This document shows, one piece after another, positions 17,576 through 25,237 of a DNA stretch of 35,382 bases. Under the pieces are notes generated by a model, which worked only from the letters and a program-made list of their open reading frames with translations, was not told the origin of the DNA and did no database searches. This stretch comes from Verrucomicrobiaceae bacterium E54. Its GTDB lineage: Bacteria; Verrucomicrobiota; Verrucomicrobiia; Verrucomicrobiales; Akkermansiaceae. A program made the position numbers and the translations under genes. Position 1 is the stretch's first letter; each line of letters starts with the position of its first letter. The stretch spans positions 1 through 35,382 of the forward strand of contig JAKZES010000054.1 of NCBI GenBank assembly GCA_022548915.1, in the 5' to 3' direction.

Positions 17576-17785
17576 CCCCAACGCGGCAACCTGCGCCAGC
17601 CCAGGCACCGCCCCAGGAGACCATGATTCAGCCACTTTCCACTTCCCCAACGGGGCAACCTGCGCCAGCCCAGGCACCGCCCCGGGAACCATGATTCGCC
17701 CACTTTCCTCTGCCCCAACGGGGCAACCTGCGATAGCCCGGGGCACCGCCCCGGGAACCCATGCCCAAATATTTCCCCAGCCCTG
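17576..17785. repeat. Three tandem REP-like units upstream of TnpA
   Basis: Units start at 17576, 17645 and 17713, so the period is 68-69 bases. Each begins with a CCCCAACGGGGC palindrome (the first copy has one mismatch), then CAACCTGCG, a CACCGCCCC stretch and a GGAACCATG-like end. The third unit runs into the TnpA start region, where another palindrome (CCCTGAAGGGG) lies 10 bases before the ATG. Such palindromes are typical substrates of IS200-like/REP-associated transposases. Confidence 0.75.
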
Positions 17786-17800
17786 AAGGGGCGTGATCCG

Positions 17801-18253
17801 ATGCCGCAATCCCTCGCCCAGATCCTGGTCCATCTCGTCTTCTCCACGAAGAACCGCGAACCCGTCTTGGACGACGACATCCGTGACGAACTCCACGCCT
17901 ACATCGGCGGCATCGTCGGCAACCAAAAGGGCACCCTGCTCAAGGCGGGCTCGGTCGCCGACCATATCCACCTGCTGGTGGCGCATCCGCGCACCTGCGC
18001 GCCCTCCGACCTGGTTCAGGAAATCAAGACCGGCTCCTCGAAATGGTTGAAGGGCAAGGCACCGCGGTATGGCGGCTTCCATTGGCAGAACGGTTACGGC
18101 GCGTTCTCCATCAGCCCGTCCCATCGCCCCGCATTGGAGCGATACATCGCCAACCAGGCGGAGCACCACCGCAAGATCACCTTTCAGGACGAGTATCGTC
18201 GTCTTCTCGAAAAATACGGCATCGAATTCGATGAACGGTATGTGTGGGATTGA
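17801..18253 (+). CDS. IS200/IS605-like (REP-associated) Y1 transposase
   Basis: A 150-residue single-strand DNA transposase of the HUH/Y1 class. The family start ILVHLVFSTKNREPVL is present; the metal-binding HUH motif is HIH in SVADHIHLLVAHP; the likely catalytic tyrosine is in ERYIANQAEHHRK; the end is GIEFDERYVWD. It is full length and appears intact. Such proteins cut and join at short hairpins, and some are domesticated to spread REP elements. The surrounding palindromes fit that. Start is ATG 17801, just after a palindrome with AAGGGG that may act as the ribosome binding site. Confidence 0.9.
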   Translation: MPQSLAQILVHLVFSTKNREPVLDDDIRDELHAYIGGIVGNQKGTLLKAGSVADHIHLLVAHPRTCAPSDLVQEIKTGSSKWLKGKAPRYGGFHWQNGYGAFSISPSHRPALERYIANQAEHHRKITFQDEYRRLLEKYGIEFDERYVWD

Positions 18254-18975
18254 ACGAAACGACGCCATCCCCACGCCAACGGCGTGGAAGGCGACAGCCC
18301 GGGGTGAAGCGAAGCGCAACCCCGGGAACCCCGGGACCCCGCCCGCAAACCAGCCCCGCCCCAACGGGGCGGACGGTGGCCCCACCCATGTCACAGGTCG
18401 GATGAAACGGCACGACATGATCCCCACGCCAAGGGCGTGGAAGGTGAAAGCCCGGGGTGAAGCGGAGCGCAACCCCGGGAAACCATGCGTCAACCAACCT
18501 CGCCCCAACGGGGCGGACGGGGGTCCCGCGTGCGCCATGCGTCATCGCGATGCGGAGCGTCATTGCGCCCCGTTGGGGCGCGGATGTTGGGGCGCACGGA
18601 TTCCCAGGGCGTTGCCCTGGGCTGTCACAGTTTGCCCCTTCGGGGCCGGGGAAATGCCGCATGCCAACCAACCCCGCCCCAACGGGGTGAACGGTGGTCC
18701 CGGCCATGCCACAGGTCGGATGAAACGACACGACGCCATCCCCACGCCAACGGCGTGGAAGGTGACAGCCCGGGGTGGAGCGAAGCGCAACCCCGGGAAA
18801 CCATGCGCCAACCAGCCCCGCCCCAACGGGGCGGACGGGGGTCCCGCGTGCGCCATGCGTCATCGCGAGGCGGAGTGTCATCGCGCCCCGTTGGGGCGCG
18901 GATGTTGGGGCGCACGGATTCCCAGGGCGTTGCCCTGGGCTGTCACAGTTTGCCCCTTCGGGGCGGAGGAAGGAG
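18254..18975. repeat. Palindrome array downstream of TnpA with a 318-bp tandem unit
   Basis: The block contains three classes of hairpin: CCCACGCC(AA)GGCGTGG-type (three copies near 18270, 18420 and 18740), CCCGGGGT...ACCCCGGG with a loop rich in GAAGCG (three copies near 18297, 18451 and 18768), and CCCCAACGGGG (four copies near 18360, 18503, 18678, 18823, plus two in inverse form near 18567 and 18885). Two long copies, starting at 18401 and 18719, are 318 bp apart and nearly identical to about 18962; a shorter first copy starts near 18254. Open frames here are only translations of the repeats, so I call no genes. Confidence 0.85.
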
Positions 18976-18977
18976 GG
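18970..18977 (+). promoter_or_regulatory. Ribosome binding site of hsdS
   Basis: AAGGAGG lies 5-6 bases before ATG 18982 (and 8-9 before the next ATG at 18985). It is one of the few strong Shine-Dalgarno sequences in the window and fixes the hsdS start, rejecting the longer frame through the repeats. Confidence 0.7.
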
Positions 18978-18981
18978 GCGG

Positions 18982-20292
18982 ATGATGGCGGGTGATTTGG
19001 TTAGAGCGTGTCCGACTGTAGGGGACTTGCCAACTGGTTGGCAGGTGAAGCCTCTTCGCTTGATTTGCACAAAAATCGGCACGGGTGCGACGCCACGTGG
19101 CGGCAGCGAGGTCTATTTGAAGGCGCGCATCAATCACGCGCTTGTTCGCAGTCAGCATGTATTCGACCGACATTTTGATACGGCGGGCTTGGCCTTCATC
19201 TCCGACTTCGATGCCAACGGGCTTCGAAACGCAGAAATCCAATCTGGCGATGTCTTGCTCAACATCACGGGTGATGGTGTGACCTTTGGACGGTCCTGCA
19301 TCGTCCCGGACAGGATTCTTCCTGCTTGCGTCAATCAGCACGTTGCAATCATCCGGCCAGATCGCAGCGAGTGCGATCCGGGCTATCTTCTATCGGTGCT
19401 CACACACCCGGCAACGAAGAGTTACATCGAATCATTTAACTCCGGCGGGAGCCGCCGAGCGATTACCAAAGGACACATTGAGTCGTTCGAGATTCCGCTC
19501 CCACCCCTCCCCATCCAGAAGCGCATCGCGCACATTCTCGGGACGCTGGACGACAAGATCGAGTTGAACCGGCGGATGAACGGGACGCTGGAGGCGATGG
19601 CGCGGGCGCTGTTCCGCAGTTGGTTCGTCGATTTCGACCCCGTCCGCGCCAAGATGGACGGCCGCCAACCGCCCGGCATGGACCCCGCCACCGCCGAACT
19701 CTTTCCCGACTCCTTCGACCACGAAGGCTCAGGAATTGTACCAAAAGGCTGGGCCCGCAAACGCTGGGGCGACATCGTCACGTTGGAATACGGGAAGACT
19801 CTCCGGGGTTACCGTGAAAACAAGGGTGGGTACCGGGTATTTGGCACCAATGGTCCCATCGGATTCAATGATGAGCCGCTGTGCCCGACAGCGGGTATCG
19901 TCATCGGAAGAAAGGGTGCGTATCGCGGCGTTCATTTCTCCCCCGATCCTTTCTTCGTGATCGACACGGCCTTCTACCTCAAGCCGACGGCTGTCCTGGA
20001 CCTCAAATGGGCGTACTACGAACTTGTCCGGCTCGACATCAACAGCATGGACTCCGGTTCCGCCATTCCATCGACCAGTCGCGAAGACTTCTACGGCATT
20101 CCCGTCTTCGTACCACCACCGCAAATTCAAAAGTCATTCGGCGAGATTGTTGACAGATGGTTTGCCCAGATGTTCGCGAATGACCACCAATCCCACACCC
20201 ACGCCGCCCTCCGCGACACCCTGCTGCCGAAGCTGCTTTCCGGCGAGTTGAGCGTGGCGGAAACGCCGGACCTTCTTCAAACTGCGAGCTGA
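18982..20292 (+). CDS. hsdS: Type I restriction-modification specificity subunit HsdS
   Basis: HsdS chooses the bipartite DNA target of the type I complex. This 436-residue protein has the normal layout: target-recognition domain 1 (about residues 10-170; IGTGATPRGGSEVYL, then GDVLLNITGDG), a central conserved helix (IPLPPLPIQKRIAHILGTLD, LNRRMNGTLEAMARALFRSW), recognition domain 2 (about 245-400; GWARKRWGDIVTLEYGK, PSTSREDFYGIPVFVPP) and a C-terminal helix (ALRDTLLPKLLSGELSV). Both recognition domains use more A/T-rich codons than the conserved helices, as expected for exchanged cassettes. The ATPase-like reading frame begins 3 bases after the stop. Confidence 0.93.
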   Translation: MMAGDLVRACPTVGDLPTGWQVKPLRLICTKIGTGATPRGGSEVYLKARINHALVRSQHVFDRHFDTAGLAFISDFDANGLRNAEIQSGDVLLNITGDGVTFGRSCIVPDRILPACVNQHVAIIRPDRSECDPGYLLSVLTHPATKSYIESFNSGGSRRAITKGHIESFEIPLPPLPIQKRIAHILGTLDDKIELNRRMNGTLEAMARALFRSWFVDFDPVRAKMDGRQPPGMDPATAELFPDSFDHEGSGIVPKGWARKRWGDIVTLEYGKTLRGYRENKGGYRVFGTNGPIGFNDEPLCPTAGIVIGRKGAYRGVHFSPDPFFVIDTAFYLKPTAVLDLKWAYYELVRLDINSMDSGSAIPSTSREDFYGIPVFVPPPQIQKSFGEIVDRWFAQMFANDHQSHTHAALRDTLLPKLLSGELSVAETPDLLQTAS

Positions 20293-20295
20293 CGC

Positions 20296-20328
20296 ATGTC
20301 GACGACGGTCCAACAGATTGATGCCTAG
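20296..20328 (+). pseudogene. Orphaned first 10 codons of the AlbA_2 ATPase, ended by TAG
   Basis: An ATG 3 bases after hsdS opens MSTTVQQIDA and is closed by TAG at 20326-20328. This short frame is in phase with the ATPase frame, and the codons after the TAG (RSARSEHQRLEFKEAK) look like the natural continuation. It is therefore probably the original N-terminus cut off by a nonsense change, unless TAG is read through. Confidence 0.6.
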
Positions 20329-20355
20329 CGCTCGGCCCGGTCCGAGCACCAGCGG

Positions 20356-21705
20356 TTGGAGTTCAAGGAGGCGAAGAGGCAGTTCGACAACCGCAAGCTC
20401 TACAAATACTGCGTCGCCCTGGCCAACGAGGGAGGCGGGCATCTGCTGCTGGGGATCGAGGACGCACCGCCGCGCAAGGTGGTCGGTACGGCCGCCTTCA
20501 ACGATCCGGTGGCGATGGCGGCGAAGATGTTCCAGGCACTGGGTTTCCGGGTGGAGATCGAGGAGGTGATGCATCCCGACGGACGGGTGCTGGTGTTCCA
20601 TGTTCCCGGGCGTCCCCTCGGCACGGTGTATGATTTCGAGGGTTCCTACCTGATGCGCGCCGGCGAGGAACTGGTGTCGATGAGTGAGGACCGGCTGCGG
20701 GCGATCTTCGCCGAGGGCCAGCCCGACTGGCTGTCACAGCCTGCGCTGAGGGAATGCGCCGATGATGAGGTGGTGCGGTTGCTCGATACGCAGAGTTACT
20801 TCGACCTTCTGCACCTGCCCTATCCGGTGAACCGGGCGGGCGTGCTGGAGCGATTCGAGAGCGAGAAGCTGATCCAGCGCGACGGTGTCGGATGGACGAT
20901 CACGAATCTCGGCGGGCTGCTCTTCGCGAAGAAGCTGGACCCCTTCGACCGGCTGGCCCGCAAGGCTCCGCGGGTGATCGTTTACGAAGGCACGAACAAG
21001 CTGAAGACCAAGCTCGATAAGCCGGGAACGAAGGGCTACGCGGTCGGATTCCAAGGGTTGGTGGAGTTCATCAACGGACTGGTGCCCTCGAACGAGGTGA
21101 TCGAGCAGGCGCTGCGCCGGGAGGTGAAGATGTTTCCCGAGATCGCGGTGCGCGAGCTGGTGGCGAACGCGCTGATCCACCAGGATTTCACCGAAACGGG
21201 CGCGTCGGTGATGGTGGAGATCTACGACGACCGAATGGAGATCTCGAATCCGGGGAAGCCGTTCATTTCGCCGGACCGGTTCATCGACGAATACCAGTCC
21301 CGCAACGAACGGCTGGCGGACCTGATGCGGCGGCTCGGGGTCTGTGAGGAGAAAGGCAGCGGCGTGGACAAGGTGATTCAAGCAGCCGAGTTGTTTCAGC
21401 TTCCCGCCCCGGACTTCCGGGTGGGGGAAAAGCGAACCTCGGTGGTGCTCTTCGGCCACAAGGATTTCGAGGCCATGGATCGAAATGATCGGATCCGTGC
21501 GACCTACCAGCACTGCTGCCTTCGTTACGTGATGAACGAGAAGATGACGAACCAGACCCTGCGTGAGCGGTTCCGGCTTTCGCAGAAGAAAACCGAGTCC
21601 GTTTCGCGGGCGATTCGTGACACGGTGGAGGCCGGAAAAATCAAGCTGTCCGACCCGGAGCAGTCGTCGTTTCGCTACCGGACCTACGTGCCGTTCTGGG
21701 CCTGA
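20356..21705 (+). CDS. AlbA_2 (Schlafen-like) domain and GHKL-type ATPase protein, N-terminus damaged
   Basis: About 449 residues are open from a TTG at 20356. Residues about 1-110 match the AlbA_2/Schlafen fold (EFKEAKRQFDNRKLYKYCVA, LANEGGGHLLLGIEDAP). Residues about 250-350 match HATPase_c_4 (EIAVRELVANALIHQDFTET, IYDDRMEISNPGKPF, GVCEEKGSGVDKVI). A winged-helix-like end follows (NQTLRERFRLSQKKTESVSR). Such proteins are often found inside type I restriction loci; their role there is not established. An in-frame TAG lies upstream (see 20296-20328), so the normal start appears lost. The TTG start has no ribosome binding site and would trim the first strand of the fold. The rest of the frame is undamaged, which argues for recent mutation or some form of continued translation. 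Confidence 0.8.
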   Translation: MEFKEAKRQFDNRKLYKYCVALANEGGGHLLLGIEDAPPRKVVGTAAFNDPVAMAAKMFQALGFRVEIEEVMHPDGRVLVFHVPGRPLGTVYDFEGSYLMRAGEELVSMSEDRLRAIFAEGQPDWLSQPALRECADDEVVRLLDTQSYFDLLHLPYPVNRAGVLERFESEKLIQRDGVGWTITNLGGLLFAKKLDPFDRLARKAPRVIVYEGTNKLKTKLDKPGTKGYAVGFQGLVEFINGLVPSNEVIEQALRREVKMFPEIAVRELVANALIHQDFTETGASVMVEIYDDRMEISNPGKPFISPDRFIDEYQSRNERLADLMRRLGVCEEKGSGVDKVIQAAELFQLPAPDFRVGEKRTSVVLFGHKDFEAMDRNDRIRATYQHCCLRYVMNEKMTNQTLRERFRLSQKKTESVSRAIRDTVEAGKIKLSDPEQSSFRYRTYVPFWA

Positions 21706-21811
21706 ATCTCATTTAGACGCAAACCGAAACCAGATGCGCCAATTTACCCAATTCCATGAAAACCAGCAAGTTAGGCATTTAGTCGCTAATCGCCGCCTGC
21801 CTGAAACGGCT

Positions 21812-21833
21812 GAGGCCGCCCGAAGGCGGCCTC
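21812..21833. terminator. Perfect 9-bp hairpin between the ATPase and hsdR
   Basis: GAGGCCGCC and GGCGGCCTC pair around a CGAA tetraloop. There is no T-run on either side, so it may act as a factor-dependent terminator or an RNA-stability element. The 274 bases between the ATPase and hsdR hold no other convincing feature; hsdR may therefore have its own promoter. Confidence 0.45.
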
Positions 21834-21978
21834 GAGAACTCCTCCCACACCTGGCAGGTGAGACTGAGGAATTCATGGTCGGAGGGGAGCCCGGCGTCAA
21901 GGGCGCGGTTCGAACCCACGGTGCAGCGGGAGCCGTGGATTGTCGTGATTTCTTCGCAAAATCAAGGGTTTCAGTTCA

Positions 21979-24900
21979 ATGAGCATCGCGGAATCCACCG
22001 TCGAAGAAGCCGCTCTCGAATGGTTCGGCGAGCTGGGCTACGCCACCGACAAGGCCGAGCGGATCGCGCCCGGCGAGCCGGCGGCGGAGCGGGACACGTT
22101 TGCCGATGTGGTGCTGGAGGGGAGACTGCGCGACGCCATCGAGCGACTGAATCCCGAGGTTCCCGCCGATGCAAGGGAGGAGGGGCTGCGGAAGGTGCTG
22201 CTGGCCGAGTCCCCCTCGCTGGTCGGGATGAACCGCAACTTCCACCGGCATCTGCGCGACGGAGTGGAGGTCGAGTTTCGCCGGGACGATGGGTCTATCG
22301 GCGGCGACCGGGTGATGTTGGTGGATTTCGACTGTCCCGAGCAGAACGACTGGCTGGCGGTGAACCAGTTCACGGTGATTGAGAACGGCCACAACCGTCG
22401 CCCGGACATCGTCGTGTTCGTCAACGGCTTGCCGGTGGGCGTCTTCGAGCTGAAGAACGCGGTCGCGGAGAACGCGACGATCTGGAACGCCTGGAACCAG
22501 CTCCAGACCTACAAGGAGGCGATTCCGTCGCTATTTCACTTCAACGAGCTGCTGGTGATTTCCGACGGCTTGCAGGCCCGCGTCGGCTCGCTGACGGCCA
22601 CCAAGGAGTGGTTCAAGGTCTGGCGGGCGGATGATGGAACTGGCGACTCAGGAGGCGTTCTGGAGCTTGAGACGCTGGTGCGTGAGATCTTCGCGCCCGA
22701 GCGGTTGCTGCGGATCATCCGCAATTTCATCGTCTTCGAGGAGGATCCCGATAGCGGCGATGTGGTGAAGATCCTCGGTGGCTACCACCAGTATCACGCG
22801 GTGCAGGCGGCGGTGGACGAAACGGTGCGGGCGAGTGGAGCCGGAGTCGCCAAGGGCAAGCTGGAGGCCGGGGAAGGCCAGTTCTGGGCCGGCGAAATGC
22901 ACGGGGGCGAGCCGGCCGACCGGCGGGCTGGGGTCGTGTGGCACACCCAGGGATCGGGCAAGAGCCTGTCGATGCTCTTCTACGCCGGGCAGATCATCCT
23001 CCACCCGGCGATGGCCAACCCGACGCTGGTGGTCCTCACCGACCGCAACGACCTCGACGACCAGCTTTTTGGCCAGTTCCTCCGCTGCCACGACATTCTG
23101 CGCCAGAAGCCGGTGCAGGCGGAGAACCGCGAACACCTGCGCCAGTTGCTCCAGGTATCGAGCGGCGGGGTGGTCTTCACGACGATCCAGAAGTTCATGC
23201 CCGACCAGAAGGGCGAGCGGATGCCCGAGCTTTCCCCGCGGGAGAACATCGTGGTGATCGCCGACGAGGCCCACCGCAGCCAGTATGACCTGATCGACGG
23301 GCTGGCCCGCAACCTCCGCGACGCGCTGCCCAACGCCTCCTTCATCGGCTTCACCGGCACCCCCATCGAGAAGACCGACGCCAACACGCGGGCGATCTTC
23401 GGCGACTACGTGTCGATCTACGACATCGAACGGGCGGTGCGGGACGAATCGACGGTGCCGATCTACTATGAGAGCCGGATCGCCAAGCTGTCGCTGAACG
23501 AGAGTGAGTTGCCGCACCTGGACGACGAGTTCGAGGAAATCACCGAGGGCGAGGAGGAGGAGCGCCGGGAGCGGTTGAAGACGAAATGGGCGGCGCTGGA
23601 GGCGCTGGTGGGCAGCGAGAAGCGGATCAAGTTGATCGCAGCCGATCTGGTCGAACATTTCGAGAAGCGGCGCGAGGCGATGGAGGGCAAGGCGATGGTC
23701 GTCTGCATGAGCCGCCGCATCTGCGTGGATCTCTACAAGGCCCTGATCGAACTCCGCCCGCAGTGGGCCGGGGCCGGCGATGAGGCGGAGGCCGAGAGCG
23801 GTGCCGATTGCGTGGCGAAGATCGTGATGACCGGATCCGCCAGCGATCCGCTGGATTGGCAACCGCATGTCCGCAACAAGGCGAAGCGCAAGGAGCTGGC
23901 GCTGCGTTTCAAGAACCCGAAGGACCCCTTTCGCATCGTGATTGTGCGCGACATGTGGCTGACCGGCTTCGACGCCCCGTGCCTGCACACGATGTATGTG
24001 GACAAGCCGATGAAGGGCCACGGACTGATGCAGGCCATCGCCCGCGTGAACCGGGTCTTCAAGGACAAGCCGGGCGGGCTGGTGGTCGATTACCTCGGCC
24101 TGGCGGACCAACTGAAGCAGGCGCTCGCGAACTACACCGAGGGCGGAGGCAAGGGGAAGCCGACCTACGATCCGGCCGACGCCATCGCCGCGATGCTGGA
24201 GAAGCACGAAGTGTGCTGTGCCATCCTCCACGGTTTCGATTGGTCGAAGTGGACCGACGGCTCGCCAGCGGAGAAACTGGGGCTGATTCCACCGGCACAG
24301 GAGAAGGTGCTGGCGCAGGAGGACGGCAAGGCACGGTTCACGGCGGCGGTGAGGGACCTGTCGAGAGCCTTCGCCCTGTGCGCCACGGCGGAGCCGGCGG
24401 TGGAGATCCGCGACGACATCGCCTTCTTCCAGGCCGTGAAGGCGGCGCTGACGAAGAGCAGCAGCAGCGACAAGCCCCCGGAGGAGATCGATGCCGCCAT
24501 CCGACAACTCGTTTCCGCCGCCATCGTCCCCGGTGAAGAGGTCATCGATGTCTTCACCGCCGCCGGCCTCAAGCGGCCCGACATTTCCATCCTCTCCGAC
24601 CAGTTCCTCGCGGAGATCCGCGGGCTGAAACACAAGAACGTCGCCGCCGACCTGCTGGCGAAGCTGCTGAAGGACGAGATCAAGAGCGTGGGCAAGCGGA
24701 ACGTCGTCCAGTCGCAGACCTTCAGCGAGAAGCTCAAGAACACCCTGAACGCCTACCACAACCGTGCCATCGCCACGCAGGAGATCATCGAGGAACTCAT
24801 CAAACTCGCGAAGGAGATCGAGGCCGCCCACCGACGCGGCGAGGATCTCGGACTGAACGACGACGAGGTCGCCTTCTACGACGCGCTGGCGCAGAACGAG

Positions 24901-25137
24901 AGCGCGGTGAAGGCAATGGGCAACGACGAGCTGAAGGTGATCGCCGCCGAGCTGGTGACCCGGGTGCGGGAGAGCGTGACCATCGACTGGACCGTCCGCG
25001 AAAGCGCCCGCGCCAAGATCCGGATCATGGTCCGCCGGATCCTGCGCAAGCACGGCTACCCGCCGGATCTCCAGGAAGAGGCGACCAAGCTGGTGCTGGA
25101 GCAGGCACAGGTGCTGTGTGCGGAATGGGCCTCATGA
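21979..25137 (+). CDS. hsdR: Type I restriction endonuclease subunit HsdR
   Basis: HsdR is the translocase-nuclease that pulls DNA and cuts far from the recognition site. This 1052-residue protein is full length. The N-terminal nuclease carries the PD-(D/E)xK signature in [20 protein letters not shown]. The helicase core has Walker A QGSGKS (near residue 325), [10 protein letters not shown] (motif II), [11 protein letters not shown] (motif III), and [20 protein letters not shown] (motif VI region). The C-terminal 250 residues match the family-specific helical end (DUF3387-like; [20 protein letters not shown]). All motifs look intact and codon use is uniform. Start at ATG 21979 lacks a clear ribosome binding site. 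It is the only subunit here without visible damage or recombination marks. Confidence 0.96.
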   Translation: MSIAESTVEEAALEWFGELGYATDKAERIAPGEPAAERDTFADVVLEGRLRDAIERLNPEVPADAREEGLRKVLLAESPSLVGMNRNFHRHLRDGVEVEFRRDDGSIGGDRVMLVDFDCPEQNDWLAVNQFTVIENGHNRRPDIVVFVNGLPVGVFELKNAVAENATIWNAWNQLQTYKEAIPSLFHFNELLVISDGLQARVGSLTATKEWFKVWRADDGTGDSGGVLELETLVREIFAPERLLRIIRNFIVFEEDPDSGDVVKILGGYHQYHAVQAAVDETVRASGAGVAKGKLEAGEGQFWAGEMHGGEPADRRAGVVWHTQGSGKSLSMLFYAGQIILHPAMANPTLVVLTDRNDLDDQLFGQFLRCHDILRQKPVQAENREHLRQLLQVSSGGVVFTTIQKFMPDQKGERMPELSPRENIVVIADEAHRSQYDLIDGLARNLRDALPNASFIGFTGTPIEKTDANTRAIFGDYVSIYDIERAVRDESTVPIYYESRIAKLSLNESELPHLDDEFEEITEGEEEERRERLKTKWAALEALVGSEKRIKLIAADLVEHFEKRREAMEGKAMVVCMSRRICVDLYKALIELRPQWAGAGDEAEAESGADCVAKIVMTGSASDPLDWQPHVRNKAKRKELALRFKNPKDPFRIVIVRDMWLTGFDAPCLHTMYVDKPMKGHGLMQAIARVNRVFKDKPGGLVVDYLGLADQLKQALANYTEGGGKGKPTYDPADAIAAMLEKHEVCCAILHGFDWSKWTDGSPAEKLGLIPPAQEKVLAQEDGKARFTAAVRDLSRAFALCATAEPAVEIRDDIAFFQAVKAALTKSSSSDKPPEEIDAAIRQLVSAAIVPGEEVIDVFTAAGLKRPDISILSDQFLAEIRGLKHKNVAADLLAKLLKDEIKSVGKRNVVQSQTFSEKLKNTLNAYHNRAIATQEIIEELIKLAKEIEAAHRRGEDLGLNDDEVAFYDALAQNESAVKAMGNDELKVIAAELVTRVRESVTIDWTVRESARAKIRIMVRRILRKHGYPPDLQEEATKLVLEQAQVLCAEWAS

Positions 25138-25237
25138 AGGCGGGATCGGGGAATGGCAGCGAACCGGCCGGCTGGGGCTCGAATTGTCAGGCTTGCCTCT
25201 GGACCTTGGCACGGTGGGACGCTAAACGCGGCGTGAC

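Larger units (their letters stand above)
17576..18975 (+). mobile_element. IS200-like TnpA with flanking palindromic repeat array, inserted between hsdM and hsdS
   Basis: A solitary Y1 transposase gene is bracketed by arrays of the same palindromes on both sides (CCCCAACGGGGC and others). There is no tnpB and I see no terminal inverted repeats or target duplication, as expected for this class. The boundaries are those of the recognised repeats and are approximate. The element occupies what is normally the hsdM-hsdS junction. Confidence 0.65.

Noticed and set aside
17576-18975. CRISPR-like array
   Set aside because: The repeats are palindromic units of 68-69 or 318 bp with conserved interiors; there are no variable spacers of equal length and no cas genes.
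18254-18995. Several open frames of 60-300 codons on both strands
   Set aside because: They are translations of the palindromic repeats (recurring NQPRPNGADGG- and PRWGADVGAHG-type peptides) and carry no domain; hsdS has a proper start with a ribosome binding site at 18982.
15806-21780. GTTAGGC strings near 15810 and 21774, as in integron attC core sites
   Set aside because: No matching RYYYAAC partner at a suitable distance and no integron integrase; the 7-base match is likely chance.
21858-21978. Short frame leading into the hsdR gene region in another phase
   Set aside because: It overlaps the hsdR coding sequence out of frame and has no family resemblance.
22648-25053. Minus-strand frame of 801 codons opposite hsdR
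   Set aside because: Antisense shadow caused by high GC at third positions; it has the typical His/Arg/Leu/Val-rich composition and no known motif, while hsdR is complete.
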